Assembly: GCA_964559455.1 (NCBI GenBank)
Contig: CAZLHO010000009.1
Coordinates: forward strand, 1 to 64,000
Length of the DNA stretch: 64,000 nucleotides
DNA from: CAZLHO01 sp964559455
GTDB taxonomy: Bacteria; Krumholzibacteriota; Krumholzibacteriia; LZORAL124-64-63
Direction of reading: 5' to 3'
The notes below the pieces were generated by a model, which was not told the DNA's origin, made no database searches, and saw only the letters and a list, made by a program, of their open reading frames with translations. The position numbers were made by a program, and so were the translations under genes. Below, in pieces: positions 9,501 through 19,313 of the stretch; the stretch's first letter is position 1; the number at the start of each line of letters is the position of its first letter.

Positions 9501-9997
9501 GAACGCCCCCATGGTGGAACGGGATTACCATGCGCGATGCTCGGCAGCCTGCTCGAGGCTTAGACGCGCCGCTTCTCGTTCATCCGTGAACCCTATGGGG
9601 CGAGGATGAGAGTTTCTCATGAATCTATCGATATCGCAAGATCACGTTCAATTATATGCGGTTCGGCCCAGGTGTCCTGTTAGCCCGGCTCCGGCCAATA
9701 ATTGCGTCCGCGTTGGAATCATTGCCGTTACGCGGGCGAGGCAACGCGGGCCGGAGGTGTCGTTCAACCGGAACGGGCGTATCTGCTTCAGCAGGAACAT
9801 GCGGACTCGAACCAAGGATAGCGGATTCTCGGCCGCCAACCTCTGCGAACCTACTCAATGCCCTCAGCCTACACATGTGTGGGCTTTTCGAGATGTCGGA
9901 AAAATGCAGGCAAATCCACACCTGGATACGTGGTATCATTAAACGGCATTGTCCCGCCGCATCGTCAACGTCTATTGGAGGGAAGGGAGACGACTCG
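9501..9997. other. Divergent intergenic region containing a decayed repeat
   Basis: This 497-base stretch separates the divergent LVIVD gene and the gene at 9998. I see no credible gene in it. It holds repeat copy D (about 9731-9950). A relict of a tRNA-3'/terminator-like stretch near 9565-9600 (CGCCGCTTCTCG, then CCCTATGGGG) is possible but weak. A clear ribosome site (GGAGGGAAGGGAG) for the plus-strand gene sits at 9977-9989. TATCAT at 9934-9939 could be a -10 but lacks a good -35. Confidence 0.5.
9731..9950. repeat. Repeat copy D: FlgD-tail remnant plus conserved leader
   Basis: A run of 22 bases (9745-9766) is identical to 12591-12612 in copy B. Reading minus strand, about 9779-9802 encodes RMFLLKQ, the ending of an FlgD-type protein (RMLLLK-stop) with the stop changed from TAG to CAG. 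Further right, GCGAACCTA, CGAGATGTCGG and GCAGGCAA(A/G)TCC occur in the same order as at 12675-12762. This is a mutated, internally deleted copy of the unit whose intact form is the LVIVD gene with its flanks. Confidence 0.65.
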
Positions 9998-12421
9998 ATG
10001 CAGAACGCCCGTCGTCCACAAGCCGCGGCGCTGCCCGCCGCCGTCATGATCCCGCTGATCTCGATCCTGCTCGCCCTGGCTCCCGCCCCGGCCGGCGCCA
10101 TCGTGCTGAACGTCGAGTTCGAACAGCTGAGCTTCATCCACCAGGACTCCGATCCGGTCATCAACTCCGGCATCGGACGCTGCCTGGTGGAGTTCTCGGC
10201 CGAACCCCAGATGGAATTCTTCAACCTGGCTGCGATCGTGCCCGGAACGACGCTGGAACCGGTGTGGATCGTGCGCAACATGCCTCTGCACGACATCACC
10301 GTGGGCATGCCGGTCGAGATCCAGGGGACGTGCTTCCCGCTGGACGAGTTGGGCGTGGCCGAAGGCGTCCAGGTGACCGACATCGTCTGCGGCTGGACCG
10401 TCATGCCGGACATCCTGCTGGACGATGACTTCGAGTCCTGGCTGGCGGGACTGCCGCTGGACCAGCCCAAGAGCGTGCAGCCGGCCGAATCGGAGCGGAA
10501 CAAGGGCTTCGACCGCGACCACCTGCCCGAGAACATCGACCCGCGGCCGTGGTGGTGGCCGCCGTTCGTTCCCGGCTACTACCTGGATCTGGTCAGCTGG
10601 ATCGGCTGCCGGATGCCGAACCTGGACCTGGCCGGCGGACTGGACGTCAACGGCTGCGGTCCGGCCGGCTGCGCCAACAGCCTGCGCTGGCTGGCCAACC
10701 AGGACGACAACGACGTGGACATGGACGAGGGCGAGCGGGAGGCCTTCGACCAGCTCTCGCATCTGATGAGCCGGATGAGCGCCAGCGGCGTGGACGACTC
10801 GACCCTGGTCAAGGCCAAGCTGGACTTCATCGAGGCCCACGGCCTGCCCATCCAGGTAAAGTTCCAGAGCAAGGACCTGAACCACACGATCGCCAGCACG
10901 ACCGGAAGGAGCTACGCCGCCGATTCGAGCGGCGTGGCCGGCGGCGGCACGGGCGGGTGGCCGGAGATCGGCTGGCTGCAGTCCGAGGCCCGCAGCAAGG
11001 AGGACGTGGAGATCGGCGTGGGCCGATACTACAAGGACGACAAGGGCAAGACCCACCGGGTGAACGGGCACGTGATAACCCTGACCGGCATGCTGGTGAT
11101 CGGCGACCACATCGTCATCTCGTGGAAGCACGACGACAAGCAGTCGTCCCCGGGCGGGACATACCACGAGGTGGGCTTCGCCGACACCACCGGCGGGCGC
11201 ATCTACATTCCCGGCCTGGACGGCGAGGTGACCGACGGCGGCAAGACCTACCGCACCCACGCCAAGGTGGAATCGGTGATCTCGGAGAGCCCCACCACCA
11301 CGCCCGGCCTCGGCGACGTCGAGGAGCCGATGATCGGGTTCTGCTCCCAGCACAAGCGGATGGTGGCTCCGGGCGACACCCTGAAGATCGAGTTCCCGCC
11401 GATCGAGAAACAGAACATGAACGTCACGCTGTGGATCCAGGACACGTCGGTCCACCCGTTCCGGACCGTCCGCGAAGTCGTCTGGACCAAGAACAGCGGC
11501 AAGACCCGGAAGCTGGTCAACAATTCGGACAAGCCGTTGATGGTCGTGGTCCACAACGACGACGACTCTCGCGACCGGGACACCGGACAGCCGAAGAGCT
11601 ACGGCGTGCAGGAATCGATCGGCCGGGGCACCCCGCCCGCGCCGGGAAGGGCCGCCAAGACCGAATCGCCGGACAACCAGGAGGAATCGGGAGGCTTCTC
11701 GCTGGGCTGGCGGGACAGTTCGTCCGCCGAGTTCACCTGCCCCGCCGCTGCAGGGCCGGTGCTGGCCGGCCCGGTGCAGAACGGTTTCGACCTGTCGGCG
11801 GTGCCGCCGCGGCTGTCGCCTTCCGGGGTTTCGGTGCTGGACATCCAGGTGCCGATCCCGGTCTGGCACGATGACTGGACATACCTGCGCTTCATCCTGG
11901 ACGCGGCGGCGGTGCATGCGCCCGGCCAGCTGCGGGTGGAGTGCCTCGAGACCGGCGACGACTTCCTGCTGGACGTGTCGGCCCCGGGCCGCTTCGAGCA
12001 GGAGCTGGCGGAGCTGCCGCCCGGCGCGCCGGAACTGAACCTGAGGCTGACGGTGACGGGCGGCCTGGACTTCGAGCTGGACAGCCTGGGCGCGCCGACC
12101 ATGCTGCCGGCGACCGTCGGCGTCGGCGGGGACGTGCCGGCTCCGGTGCGGCCGCAGCTGACCGCCTGGCCGAATCCGGCCAATCCGCAGGTGATGCTGA
12201 AGGTGCAACTGCCCGAGCCCGGCTCCGCCGAGCTGGCGGTATGGGATCTGCGCGGCAGGCTGGTGGCCACGATCTGGTCCGGCCCGATGTCGACCGCGGA
12301 GCGGACCTTCACCTGGGAGGGGCTGGACGATTCCGGCCACCCGGCGGCCGCGGGGACCTACGTGGTCCGACTGCTGGCCGGGGATCACGAATCGACGCGG
12401 AAGGTCTCGCTGGTCAGGTGA
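9998..12421 (+). CDS. Secreted protein with papain-like (C39-type) Cys/His motifs and FlgD-type tail
   Basis: 807 residues from ATG 9998, which follows GGAGGGAAGGGAG; the frame is open further upstream but only through repeat DNA. A signal peptide covers residues 1-28 or so. Residues about 215-375 contain GCGPAGCANSLRWL (Cys220; second Cys225) and, downstream, VNGHVITLTGMLV (His358), followed by DHIVISW. This pairing resembles the CGP-type nucleophile and GH-V motif of C39-like papain-fold peptidases; activity is inference. A GFSLGWRDSSS-type linker and a beta domain follow. The C-terminus is an FlgD domain (AWPNPANPQVMLKVQLPEP to STRKVSLVR). It is transcribed divergently from the LVIVD gene and followed by hairpin 12513-12539. 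A non-peptidase papain-fold binding protein is an alternative. Confidence 0.75.
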   Translation: MQNARRPQAAALPAAVMIPLISILLALAPAPAGAIVLNVEFEQLSFIHQDSDPVINSGIGRCLVEFSAEPQMEFFNLAAIVPGTTLEPVWIVRNMPLHDITVGMPVEIQGTCFPLDELGVAEGVQVTDIVCGWTVMPDILLDDDFESWLAGLPLDQPKSVQPAESERNKGFDRDHLPENIDPRPWWWPPFVPGYYLDLVSWIGCRMPNLDLAGGLDVNGCGPAGCANSLRWLANQDDNDVDMDEGEREAFDQLSHLMSRMSASGVDDSTLVKAKLDFIEAHGLPIQVKFQSKDLNHTIASTTGRSYAADSSGVAGGGTGGWPEIGWLQSEARSKEDVEIGVGRYYKDDKGKTHRVNGHVITLTGMLVIGDHIVISWKHDDKQSSPGGTYHEVGFADTTGGRIYIPGLDGEVTDGGKTYRTHAKVESVISESPTTTPGLGDVEEPMIGFCSQHKRMVAPGDTLKIEFPPIEKQNMNVTLWIQDTSVHPFRTVREVVWTKNSGKTRKLVNNSDKPLMVVVHNDDDSRDRDTGQPKSYGVQESIGRGTPPAPGRAAKTESPDNQEESGGFSLGWRDSSSAEFTCPAAAGPVLAGPVQNGFDLSAVPPRLSPSGVSVLDIQVPIPVWHDDWTYLRFILDAAAVHAPGQLRVECLETGDDFLLDVSAPGRFEQELAELPPGAPELNLRLTVTGGLDFELDSLGAPTMLPATVGVGGDVPAPVRPQLTAWPNPANPQVMLKVQLPEPGSAELAVWDLRGRLVATIWSGPMSTAERTFTWEGLDDSGHPAAAGTYVVRLLAGDHESTRKVSLVR

Positions 12422-12512
12422 CGGCCCCGGCTGGTGAACGTCAGTTCCTCGTAGTGAAGGTGATGCCGCTCGAGGGCATCGCAAAAGACATCGGAACTCA
12501 CCAAAAGACGAG

Positions 12513-12539
12513 CGGGCCGCCCCTTATGGGACGGCCCGC
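12513..12539. terminator. Hairpin terminator after the C39-like gene
   Basis: CGGGCCGCCCC and GGGACGGCCCG pair around a TTAT loop, followed by CTTCTTTG on the plus strand. The sequence is a near copy of the tRNA-Glu terminator at 13629-13654 and is followed, as there, by a tRNA-3'-like stretch (12550-12566). Confidence 0.7.
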
Positions 12540-12549
12540 TTCTTTGAGC

Positions 12550-12790
12550 TGGTACTCCCCACGGGACTGTATGCGACGCGGGCGGGCGATCGCGGGCCGG
12601 AGGTGTCGTTCACGCGGGGCGGGCGGATCTACTTCAGCAGGAGCATCCGGCCCAGGTCAGCGGCAGGCGGCAGGCGAACCTATCGCCCAGGAACGCACCC
12701 AGGCACTTCCGAGCGTCAAACATGTAGCCCTATCGAGATGTCGGGATTAGGCAGGCAAGTCCAAAGACGGGTTACCCGGTCTGATTGACA
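12550..12790. repeat. Repeat copy B: partial tRNA-Glu 3' end, FlgD-tail remnant, leader remnant
   Basis: Bases 12550-12566 are a diverged copy of the tRNA-Glu 3' end (TGGTACTCCCCACGGGACT against TGGTACCCCCTACGGGACT). Bases 12563-12660 match 6162-6260 at roughly three of four positions, and 12591 onward matches copy D. The final third aligns with the sequence just upstream of the gene at 9998. In order this reads as terminator, tRNA end, protein tail, promoter-proximal leader: the skeleton of an LVIVD/FlgD-type gene with nearly all of its body deleted. Confidence 0.65.
12629..12658 (-). pseudogene. Remnant: last nine codons and stop of an FlgD-domain gene
   Basis: The minus strand reads DLGRMLLLK-stop, the exact ending of the intact LVIVD-FlgD protein at 6228-9500. 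No coding continuation exists upstream of it (higher coordinates). It is therefore a truncated gene end, not an expressed reading frame. Confidence 0.75.
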
Positions 12791-12898
12791 TCCACGACCC
12801 GGCATTTCCCACTTCACATACAGAAAAAATGGCCTTCACGACACACTGATAGCGCCGGATGGAATAAATGGTAGGGACAGGGACAGGTCGTCCCTGAA

Positions 12899-13339
12899 TC
12901 ACCGATAATAGCTCTTGAGCGCTCCCCAGCGAACGTTCTCCGCAGAGACGGGATCGCAGACATCGCCGATTCCGTTGTTGTTGTCGTCCTGTTGATCCGG
13001 ATTGTAGACCCCCGGACAGTTGTCGCAGAGGTCACCGAGACCGTCGGCATCGCCGTCGTTCTGGTCGGGGTTGTCTAGATACGGACAGTTGTCGCAGGCA
13101 TCCCCGAGACCGTCCAGGTCCATGTTCTCCTGGGTCGGATTGGCGACGATGACGCAGTTGTCGCAGTAGTCTCCGCGCCCGTCGCCATCCGCGTCAGCCT
13201 GATCGGGGTTGTAGAACGCGGGACAGTTGTCGTCGAGGTCGTCGATGCCGTCGCCGTCCGAATCGACGGCCCAGACCGGCGTGACCAGCAGGATCGACAT
13301 GATCAGAACGAGACTCGTTTTCAAGGCGATGCGCGGCAT
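12899..13339 (-). CDS. Small secreted thrombospondin-type-3 repeat protein
   Basis: 146 residues; AGGAGG lies 6 bases before the ATG at 13339. A signal peptide (MPRIALKTSLVLIMSILLVT) is followed by four TSP3-type units such as DSDGDGIDDLDDNCP and DADGDGRGDYCDNC. These are Asp-rich Ca2+-binding loops with paired cysteines and connecting NPDQ segments. The short end (VSAENVRWGALKSYYR) carries no recognisable anchor or FlgD domain. It is probably an extracellular Ca2+-stabilised spacer-like protein, or the shortened N-terminal part of a longer TSP3 protein. It lies inside the repeat-flanked segment next to tRNA-Glu. Confidence 0.85.
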   Translation of the reverse strand: MPRIALKTSLVLIMSILLVTPVWAVDSDGDGIDDLDDNCPAFYNPDQADADGDGRGDYCDNCVIVANPTQENMDLDGLGDACDNCPYLDNPDQNDGDADGLGDLCDNCPGVYNPDQQDDNNNGIGDVCDPVSAENVRWGALKSYYR

Positions 13340-13618
13340 GAAATTCCTCCTTCTCAGGGTTGAGCATTCGTCATCATGGCTGCCCTCACTTTAGCATATT
13401 ATGATATTCGCTTTCCAGAATATTCATCAGATGTGTGCCTGCGCCTTCTACAGACGCTGCTGGCACCGCAGGCTCGAGTACTGCACTCCACGACGCGAGT
13501 GGTGGTTCAGGTCCTCCGGCGGATCCTCCACCGCGACCGCACGGTCGAAGGCCTCCAGAGCCGGCTCCGTCCCGGCGCCTCCTGGCAGAGATCAGGATTG
13601 CCCGGATTACGGAGGGCA
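13340..13618. other. Intergenic region, AT-rich near the TSP3 gene start
   Basis: No supportable gene. Bases 13390-13430 are much more AT-rich than the surroundings (GAATATCATAATATGC on the minus strand) and are the likely promoter area of the TSP3 gene, but I cannot fix -35/-10 boxes. The remainder is GC-rich without a coding pattern. Confidence 0.4.
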
Positions 13619-13654
13619 CACAAACAAACGGGCCGCCCCCCATGGGACGGCCCG
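13619..13654 (-). terminator. Rho-independent terminator of the tRNA-Gln/tRNA-Glu unit
   Basis: On the minus strand CGGGCCGTCCC (13654-13644) pairs with GGGGGCGGCCCG (13640-13629) and is followed by TTTGTTTGTG (13628-13619). It starts 10 bases after the CCA end of tRNA-Glu. Its sequence is reused in copies A and B. Confidence 0.85.
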
Positions 13655-13664
13655 CTTCCTGATC

Positions 13665-13740
13665 TGGTACCCCCTACGGGACTCGAACCCGTGTTACCGC
13701 CGTGAGAGGGCGGCGTCCTAGGCCACTAGACGAAGGGGGC
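13665..13740 (-). tRNA. tRNA-Glu (anticodon CTC)
   Basis: 76 bases with encoded CCA. The acceptor stem GCCCCCT pairs with AGGGGGT (G1-U72 wobble), the anticodon stem is CCGCC/GGCGG around CTCTCAC (anticodon CTC, positions 34-36), and the T arm is ACGGG-TTCGAGT-CCCGT. Discriminator is A73. It is transcribed after tRNA-Gln from the promoter at 13867-13895. Its last 19 bases recur at 6149-6167. Confidence 0.97.
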
Positions 13741-13777
13741 GCCTATTTCGAACGGCCGCAGGCCGTTGCCGTTGTCG

Positions 13778-13851
13778 TGGTTGCCCGGGGAGGACTCGAA
13801 CCCCCATCGACTGATCCAGAGTCAGCTGTCCTGCCATTGGACGACCGGGCA
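13778..13851 (-). tRNA. tRNA-Gln (anticodon CTG)
   Basis: 74 bases with encoded CCA. The acceptor stem TGCCCGG pairs with CCGGGCA, the anticodon stem is GCTGA/TCAGT around CTCTGGA (anticodon CTG), and the T loop is TTCGAGT. It lies 71 bases downstream of glnS, the gene for its own synthetase, and is followed by tRNA-Glu after a 37-base spacer. Confidence 0.97.
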
Positions 13852-13866
13852 TTCTCGCAGGCGGGG

Positions 13867-13895
13867 AATATAGACCACCCTTTCCGAAATTGCAA
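13867..13895 (-). promoter_or_regulatory. Sigma70-type promoter of the tRNA-Gln/tRNA-Glu unit
   Basis: On the minus strand TTGCAA (13895-13890), a 17-base spacer, then TATATT (13872-13867), followed by a GC-rich discriminator (CCCCGCC) typical of stringently controlled stable-RNA promoters. Transcription would begin about 10 bases before tRNA-Gln, inside the glnS-tRNA gap. Confidence 0.8.
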
Positions 13896-13922
13896 GAAAT
13901 CGGGGGGCGCAATTCCAACCCG

Positions 13923-15656
<1,734 letters not shown>

Positions 15657-15697
15657 GGCGGCTCTACCTTGGTCCGGTGTGAAAGGATGGCGTCAAA

Positions 15698-17761
15698 CTA
15701 AGCGCGGCCGGGGGCGTTGTCCATCGCCGATTGGCGGCCGCGGGCCCGCAGATGGGCGTAGAGCGCCTCGGGCGAGCGCAGATCCTCGCGGGCGGTCCGC
15801 CAGTCGGTGGGCAGGATGGCGAAGGGATCGTTCTGGGGCCCGCCCAGGCCGCCGTGGGTGCCGACCTGGTCCTCGAAGGTGACCACGCTGCGCCGCCGCA
15901 GCAGGGCGCCGTTGACGATCAGATCGCCGGAATCCTCGCCGGCGGCCAGGCGCGTCAGCTCGGCGGTCCAGATCCGGACGTCCCCGTAGGGGGCCAGGGG
16001 ATCGCGCTCGCCGCGGACCTCGCCGGTGGCCAGGTTGCGCATGCCCTCGCGCCCGATCACCAGCGGCTCGCCCCGGTCGCCGCGCGCCAGCACGAAGCCC
16101 ACTCCAGGATGGCTGGCCAGGCCCTCGACCAGCCCCGAGTAGAGCGAGCGCACCTCGTCCAGGCGCAGCACGCGGCTCGAGGCCCGGCAGTAGACGTGGG
16201 CCAGGCTGCCCGAGACCCGCACCGAGATCTCGGCGGGCTCGGCCTCCCCCGCGAGCGCGGCGGCCCTTTCGTCGGCCAGCCGGTCCAGCGTGGCGCGGCT
16301 CTGCATCGAGAGCCACGAGGCGCCGGGCAACGGGGTTCCGCGCAGCTCCTCCAGCATCACCGCGACCGCGGCGATGTCGTTGATCGGCCGCGGCCGCGCC
16401 GGCCCGCCGCGGCCGGCCAGCTCCAGGATCATCTCCTCCAGGGTCGCCCCGTAGAGCCGCTCGAAGGGCACGCAGGGCGACTGCCCGTGGTCGGACAGGA
16501 TGACGATCTCGTAGGGGATCGGGGACGACCGCCGGATCAGGCGGCGCAGCCGCTGCAGCTTGCGGTCGAAGGCGGTCAGGGTGGCCAGGGTCTCCGAGGC
16601 CTCGGGGCCGGCGTGGTGGGCCACCTCGTCGTAGCCCACGAAGTTCGAATAGATCACCGGCACGCCGCGCACCACGTCCTGCTCGATGAAGAAGAAGGCG
16701 GCCTCGCGCAGCAGGGCCGTGGCCATGGCCCGCTGCAGGATCGGCTTGACGCCGCGGGGGCCGCGCAGCCGGCGCCGCCGCAGCCGCGACCATCCCTGCC
16801 AGAACATCCCGGCCAGGAAGTCCCAGGCCGTGGCCAACACCGCCGTGGTGTAGGCGTAGGGGCTGAGCCAGAAAAGCGAGACGTCGGCCTGCTCCCCCTC
16901 CCCCCGCTTGCGCTCGGAATCTCGCATGGCGCTGACGGTCATCAGGCACTTGGCCGCGCCGCCGGTCAGCAGGCTGTTGATGCACGAACCGCCGGCCAGC
17001 AGGGGTACGCCGCCGGATTCCGCGGCCACCCGTTCGCATTCGCGGAGGTCGGCGGCCGTGCTGGCGCTGCGCTCCCGGCGCTCGGCCCGGTCGTACCAGC
17101 GGTAGCCGGGCTGGTTGCGCCGCGAGCCGTAGAAGAGCCCGCTCTGCACCGCCGGCGTGTTCGACGGCACGCCGCACTGCCAGCGGTAGAGCCAGTGGGT
17201 GCGCAGGCCGAGCATGGCCGACAGCGCCGGCATGCGCCCGCGGCGGTGCGCCCGCATCAGGCTGCGCCACGACAGGCCGTCCACCTGCAGGATGAGCAGC
17301 CCGCGCGCCACGCCGGGCCGGGGCTTCATGCCGACGCGGCGGCCGATGCGGCGCAGGATCGTGCTGAAGAAGGGGTAGACCTCGTCGATGCCCAGGCGAC
17401 TGATGACGCTCGTGTTGATCACCGTCATCAGGAAGAGGCCGACGAAGGCCAGCGGCAGGTTGTCGATGTGGAAGGCCGGCTCGAGCACGGCCGCCAGGTA
17501 GAGCAGAATCCCGTTGAAGAAGAGGGTCGGCGCGCCAAGGGTCGCCGCGTTCAGGGGCAGGGTCGCCAGCACCAGCAGCGGCCGCAGCAGCAGCATCAGG
17601 AGGGCGAACTCGACCGGCAGGGTCAGGGCCGTCAGCCACCAGTGGGGCTGCGTGGTGTCGAAGCGGAACCCGGGGAGCAGGAAGGTCACCAGCAGCAGGA
17701 CCGCGGCGGCGACGCCCCAGACGAGAAGGTAGCGGATGAGAATGCGCAGATAGAGTTTCAC
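15698..17761 (-). CDS. Membrane protein: 4-TM phage-holin-IV-like domain fused to alkaline-phosphatase-superfamily domain
   Basis: 687 residues, GTG start at 17761 with GGGAGAGC upstream, 19 bases after gltX. Residues about 10-140 form four hydrophobic helices matching the superfamily IV holin-like fold found in many non-phage membrane proteins. Residues about 155-680 are a type I phosphodiesterase/nucleotide-pyrophosphatase domain: LLILQVDGLSWRSL (metal Asp), PSNTPAVQSGLFYG (nucleophile region), YSNFVGYDEVAHHAGP (Asp/His), VILSDHGQS (Asp-His) and GTHGGLGG (His). The phosphatase part probably faces the periplasm and acts on a phosphoester or phosphoglycan; the substrate is unknown. Not a lysis holin. 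Confidence 0.85.
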   Translation of the reverse strand: MKLYLRILIRYLLVWGVAAAVLLLVTFLLPGFRFDTTQPHWWLTALTLPVEFALLMLLLRPLLVLATLPLNAATLGAPTLFFNGILLYLAAVLEPAFHIDNLPLAFVGLFLMTVINTSVISRLGIDEVYPFFSTILRRIGRRVGMKPRPGVARGLLILQVDGLSWRSLMRAHRRGRMPALSAMLGLRTHWLYRWQCGVPSNTPAVQSGLFYGSRRNQPGYRWYDRAERRERSASTAADLRECERVAAESGGVPLLAGGSCINSLLTGGAAKCLMTVSAMRDSERKRGEGEQADVSLFWLSPYAYTTAVLATAWDFLAGMFWQGWSRLRRRRLRGPRGVKPILQRAMATALLREAAFFFIEQDVVRGVPVIYSNFVGYDEVAHHAGPEASETLATLTAFDRKLQRLRRLIRRSSPIPYEIVILSDHGQSPCVPFERLYGATLEEMILELAGRGGPARPRPINDIAAVAVMLEELRGTPLPGASWLSMQSRATLDRLADERAAALAGEAEPAEISVRVSGSLAHVYCRASSRVLRLDEVRSLYSGLVEGLASHPGVGFVLARGDRGEPLVIGREGMRNLATGEVRGERDPLAPYGDVRIWTAELTRLAAGEDSGDLIVNGALLRRRSVVTFEDQVGTHGGLGGPQNDPFAILPTDWRTAREDLRSPEALYAHLRARGRQSAMDNAPGRA

Positions 17762-17780
17762 GCTCTCCCGCGCGGGCTCG

Positions 17781-19265
17781 CTAGCCGGCGGCCGCCCGCC
17801 GCAGCCGGTCGACCACCCGCGGCCCGCCGATCAGCCACATCACCTCGAAGATCCCGGCGCTGCGCGTCTGCCCGGTCAGGGCCACGCGGCAGGGATGGAT
17901 CAGGTCGCCCGCGGCCAGGCCCTCGGCCTCGGCCTGCTCCCGCACGGCCGTCTCGAAGTCCTCCCGGACCGGCCGCGGCGTCGCCGCCAGGGCGGCCGCG
18001 ATCCGGTCGGCCAGGCCCGCCAGCCGCGCCCGCGCCGCGGCGTCCAGATGGGCGGCGACGGTCTCGGCGTCGACGGCGAAGTCCTCGGCGAAGAAGAAGC
18101 CGATCTGCTCGGGCACGCGCAGCAGGTTGCTGAAGCGGCCGCCCAGGGTCTTCAGGACCAGCCCCAGGTAGGCCCGCGTGTCGTCGGCGGGCGCGCCCCA
18201 CGCCGGGTCCAGGGCCCAGCCCCGCTCGGCGAGCATCGGCTCGGTCAGGGCCAGCCGGTCGTCCGGTCCCAGGCGTTTCAGGTGCTGGGCGTTGACGTGA
18301 TTGAGCTTGTCGTAGTCGAAGGCCGCCGGTGCGCTGTTCACCTTCTTCAGGCTGAACTTCTTGATCAGTTCGCTGCGCGTGAAGACCTCGTCGCCCGACG
18401 CGCCGGGAGACCAGCCCAGCAGCGCCAGGTAGTTGACCATGGCGTCGGGCAGGAAGCCCTGGTCGCGGAACTCCTCGACGCTGGTGGCGCCGTGCCGCTT
18501 GCTCAGCCGCTTGCGGTCGGGCCCCAGGATCATCGGCATGTGGCCGAACTTGGGCCGCTCCCAGCCCAGGGCGTCGTAGACCAGCAGCTGGAAGGGCGTG
18601 TTGCTGACGTGGTCGTCGCCGCGCAGCACGTGGCTGATGCCCATCAGGTGGTCGTCGACCGCGACGGCGAAGTTGTAGGTCGGGAAGCCGTCGGGCTTCA
18701 GCACCACGCGGTCGGTGATCACCGCGTTCTGGAACTCGCGCTTGCCGTAGACGATGTCGTACCAGAACGTGGCCCCCTCGTCGGGGGTGCGCAGCCGCCA
18801 GCGCGCGGGACGACCCTCGTCCTCCAGGCGGCGGCGCTCGGCCCCGGCCAGGTCGCGGCAGTGGCCGTCGTAGCCGGCGGTCGTCTCCTCGCCGCGGGCC
18901 GTGTTGCGCGCCTCGATCTCCGCGGTCGTGCAGTAGCAGGGGTAGATGGCCCCGGCCTCGCGCAGGGCCGCGATCTGCTCCCGGTAGAGCTCCAGCCGCT
19001 CGCTCTGCAGGTAGGGACCGCGGTCGCCGCCGGCGCCGGGACCCTCGTCCCAATCCAGGCCCAGCCACTCCATGCCGCGCAGGATCGCCTCGTAGCTGGC
19101 CTCGGTGCTGCGCTCGCGGTCGGTGTCCTCGACCCGCAGGATGAAGGCGCCGCCGGTCTTGCGGGCATAGAGCCAGTTGAACAGCGCGGTGCGGGCCCCG
19201 CCGACGTGCAGGAAGCCGGTGGGGCTGGGCGCGAAGCGCACGCGGATCTCGTTGTTCTCGCTCAT
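17781..19265 (-). CDS. gltX: Glutamyl-tRNA synthetase
   Basis: 494 residues, full length. It attaches glutamate to tRNA-Glu. Class I motifs: PSPTGFLHVGGARTA (HIGH-like) near residue 10 and DRKRLSKRHG (KMSKS-like) near 255; VRVEDTDRERST and GYDGHCRDL are family landmarks. The C-terminal all-helical anticodon-binding domain is present. Because glnS and tRNA-Gln are nearby, this enzyme is expected to be discriminating (tRNA-Glu only); that is inference. It sits in a minus-strand series after a lipoprotein gene (49-base gap) and before the holin-phosphatase gene. Confidence 0.97.
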   Translation of the reverse strand: MSENNEIRVRFAPSPTGFLHVGGARTALFNWLYARKTGGAFILRVEDTDRERSTEASYEAILRGMEWLGLDWDEGPGAGGDRGPYLQSERLELYREQIAALREAGAIYPCYCTTAEIEARNTARGEETTAGYDGHCRDLAGAERRRLEDEGRPARWRLRTPDEGATFWYDIVYGKREFQNAVITDRVVLKPDGFPTYNFAVAVDDHLMGISHVLRGDDHVSNTPFQLLVYDALGWERPKFGHMPMILGPDRKRLSKRHGATSVEEFRDQGFLPDAMVNYLALLGWSPGASGDEVFTRSELIKKFSLKKVNSAPAAFDYDKLNHVNAQHLKRLGPDDRLALTEPMLAERGWALDPAWGAPADDTRAYLGLVLKTLGGRFSNLLRVPEQIGFFFAEDFAVDAETVAAHLDAAARARLAGLADRIAAALAATPRPVREDFETAVREQAEAEGLAAGDLIHPCRVALTGQTRSAGIFEVMWLIGGPRVVDRLRRAAAG

Positions 19266-19313
19266 GCTGGTGCGACGCTCTCGGGTTCGCGGGTGAGGAC
19301 GGCGCCCGCCCGG

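Noticed and set aside
9656..9997. Upstream extension of the C39-like protein to base 9656.
   Set aside because: The extension runs through repeat copy D, lacks a ribosome site and precedes a normal signal peptide at 9998.
13386..13643. Minus-strand frame between the TSP3 gene and tRNA-Glu.
   Set aside because: Low-complexity Gly/Arg composition, overlaps the tRNA terminator and has no ribosome site.
15698..17761. Holin-like domain considered as evidence of a prophage lysis gene.
   Set aside because: It is fused to a complete phosphatase domain and sits in a housekeeping run; no other phage genes are present.
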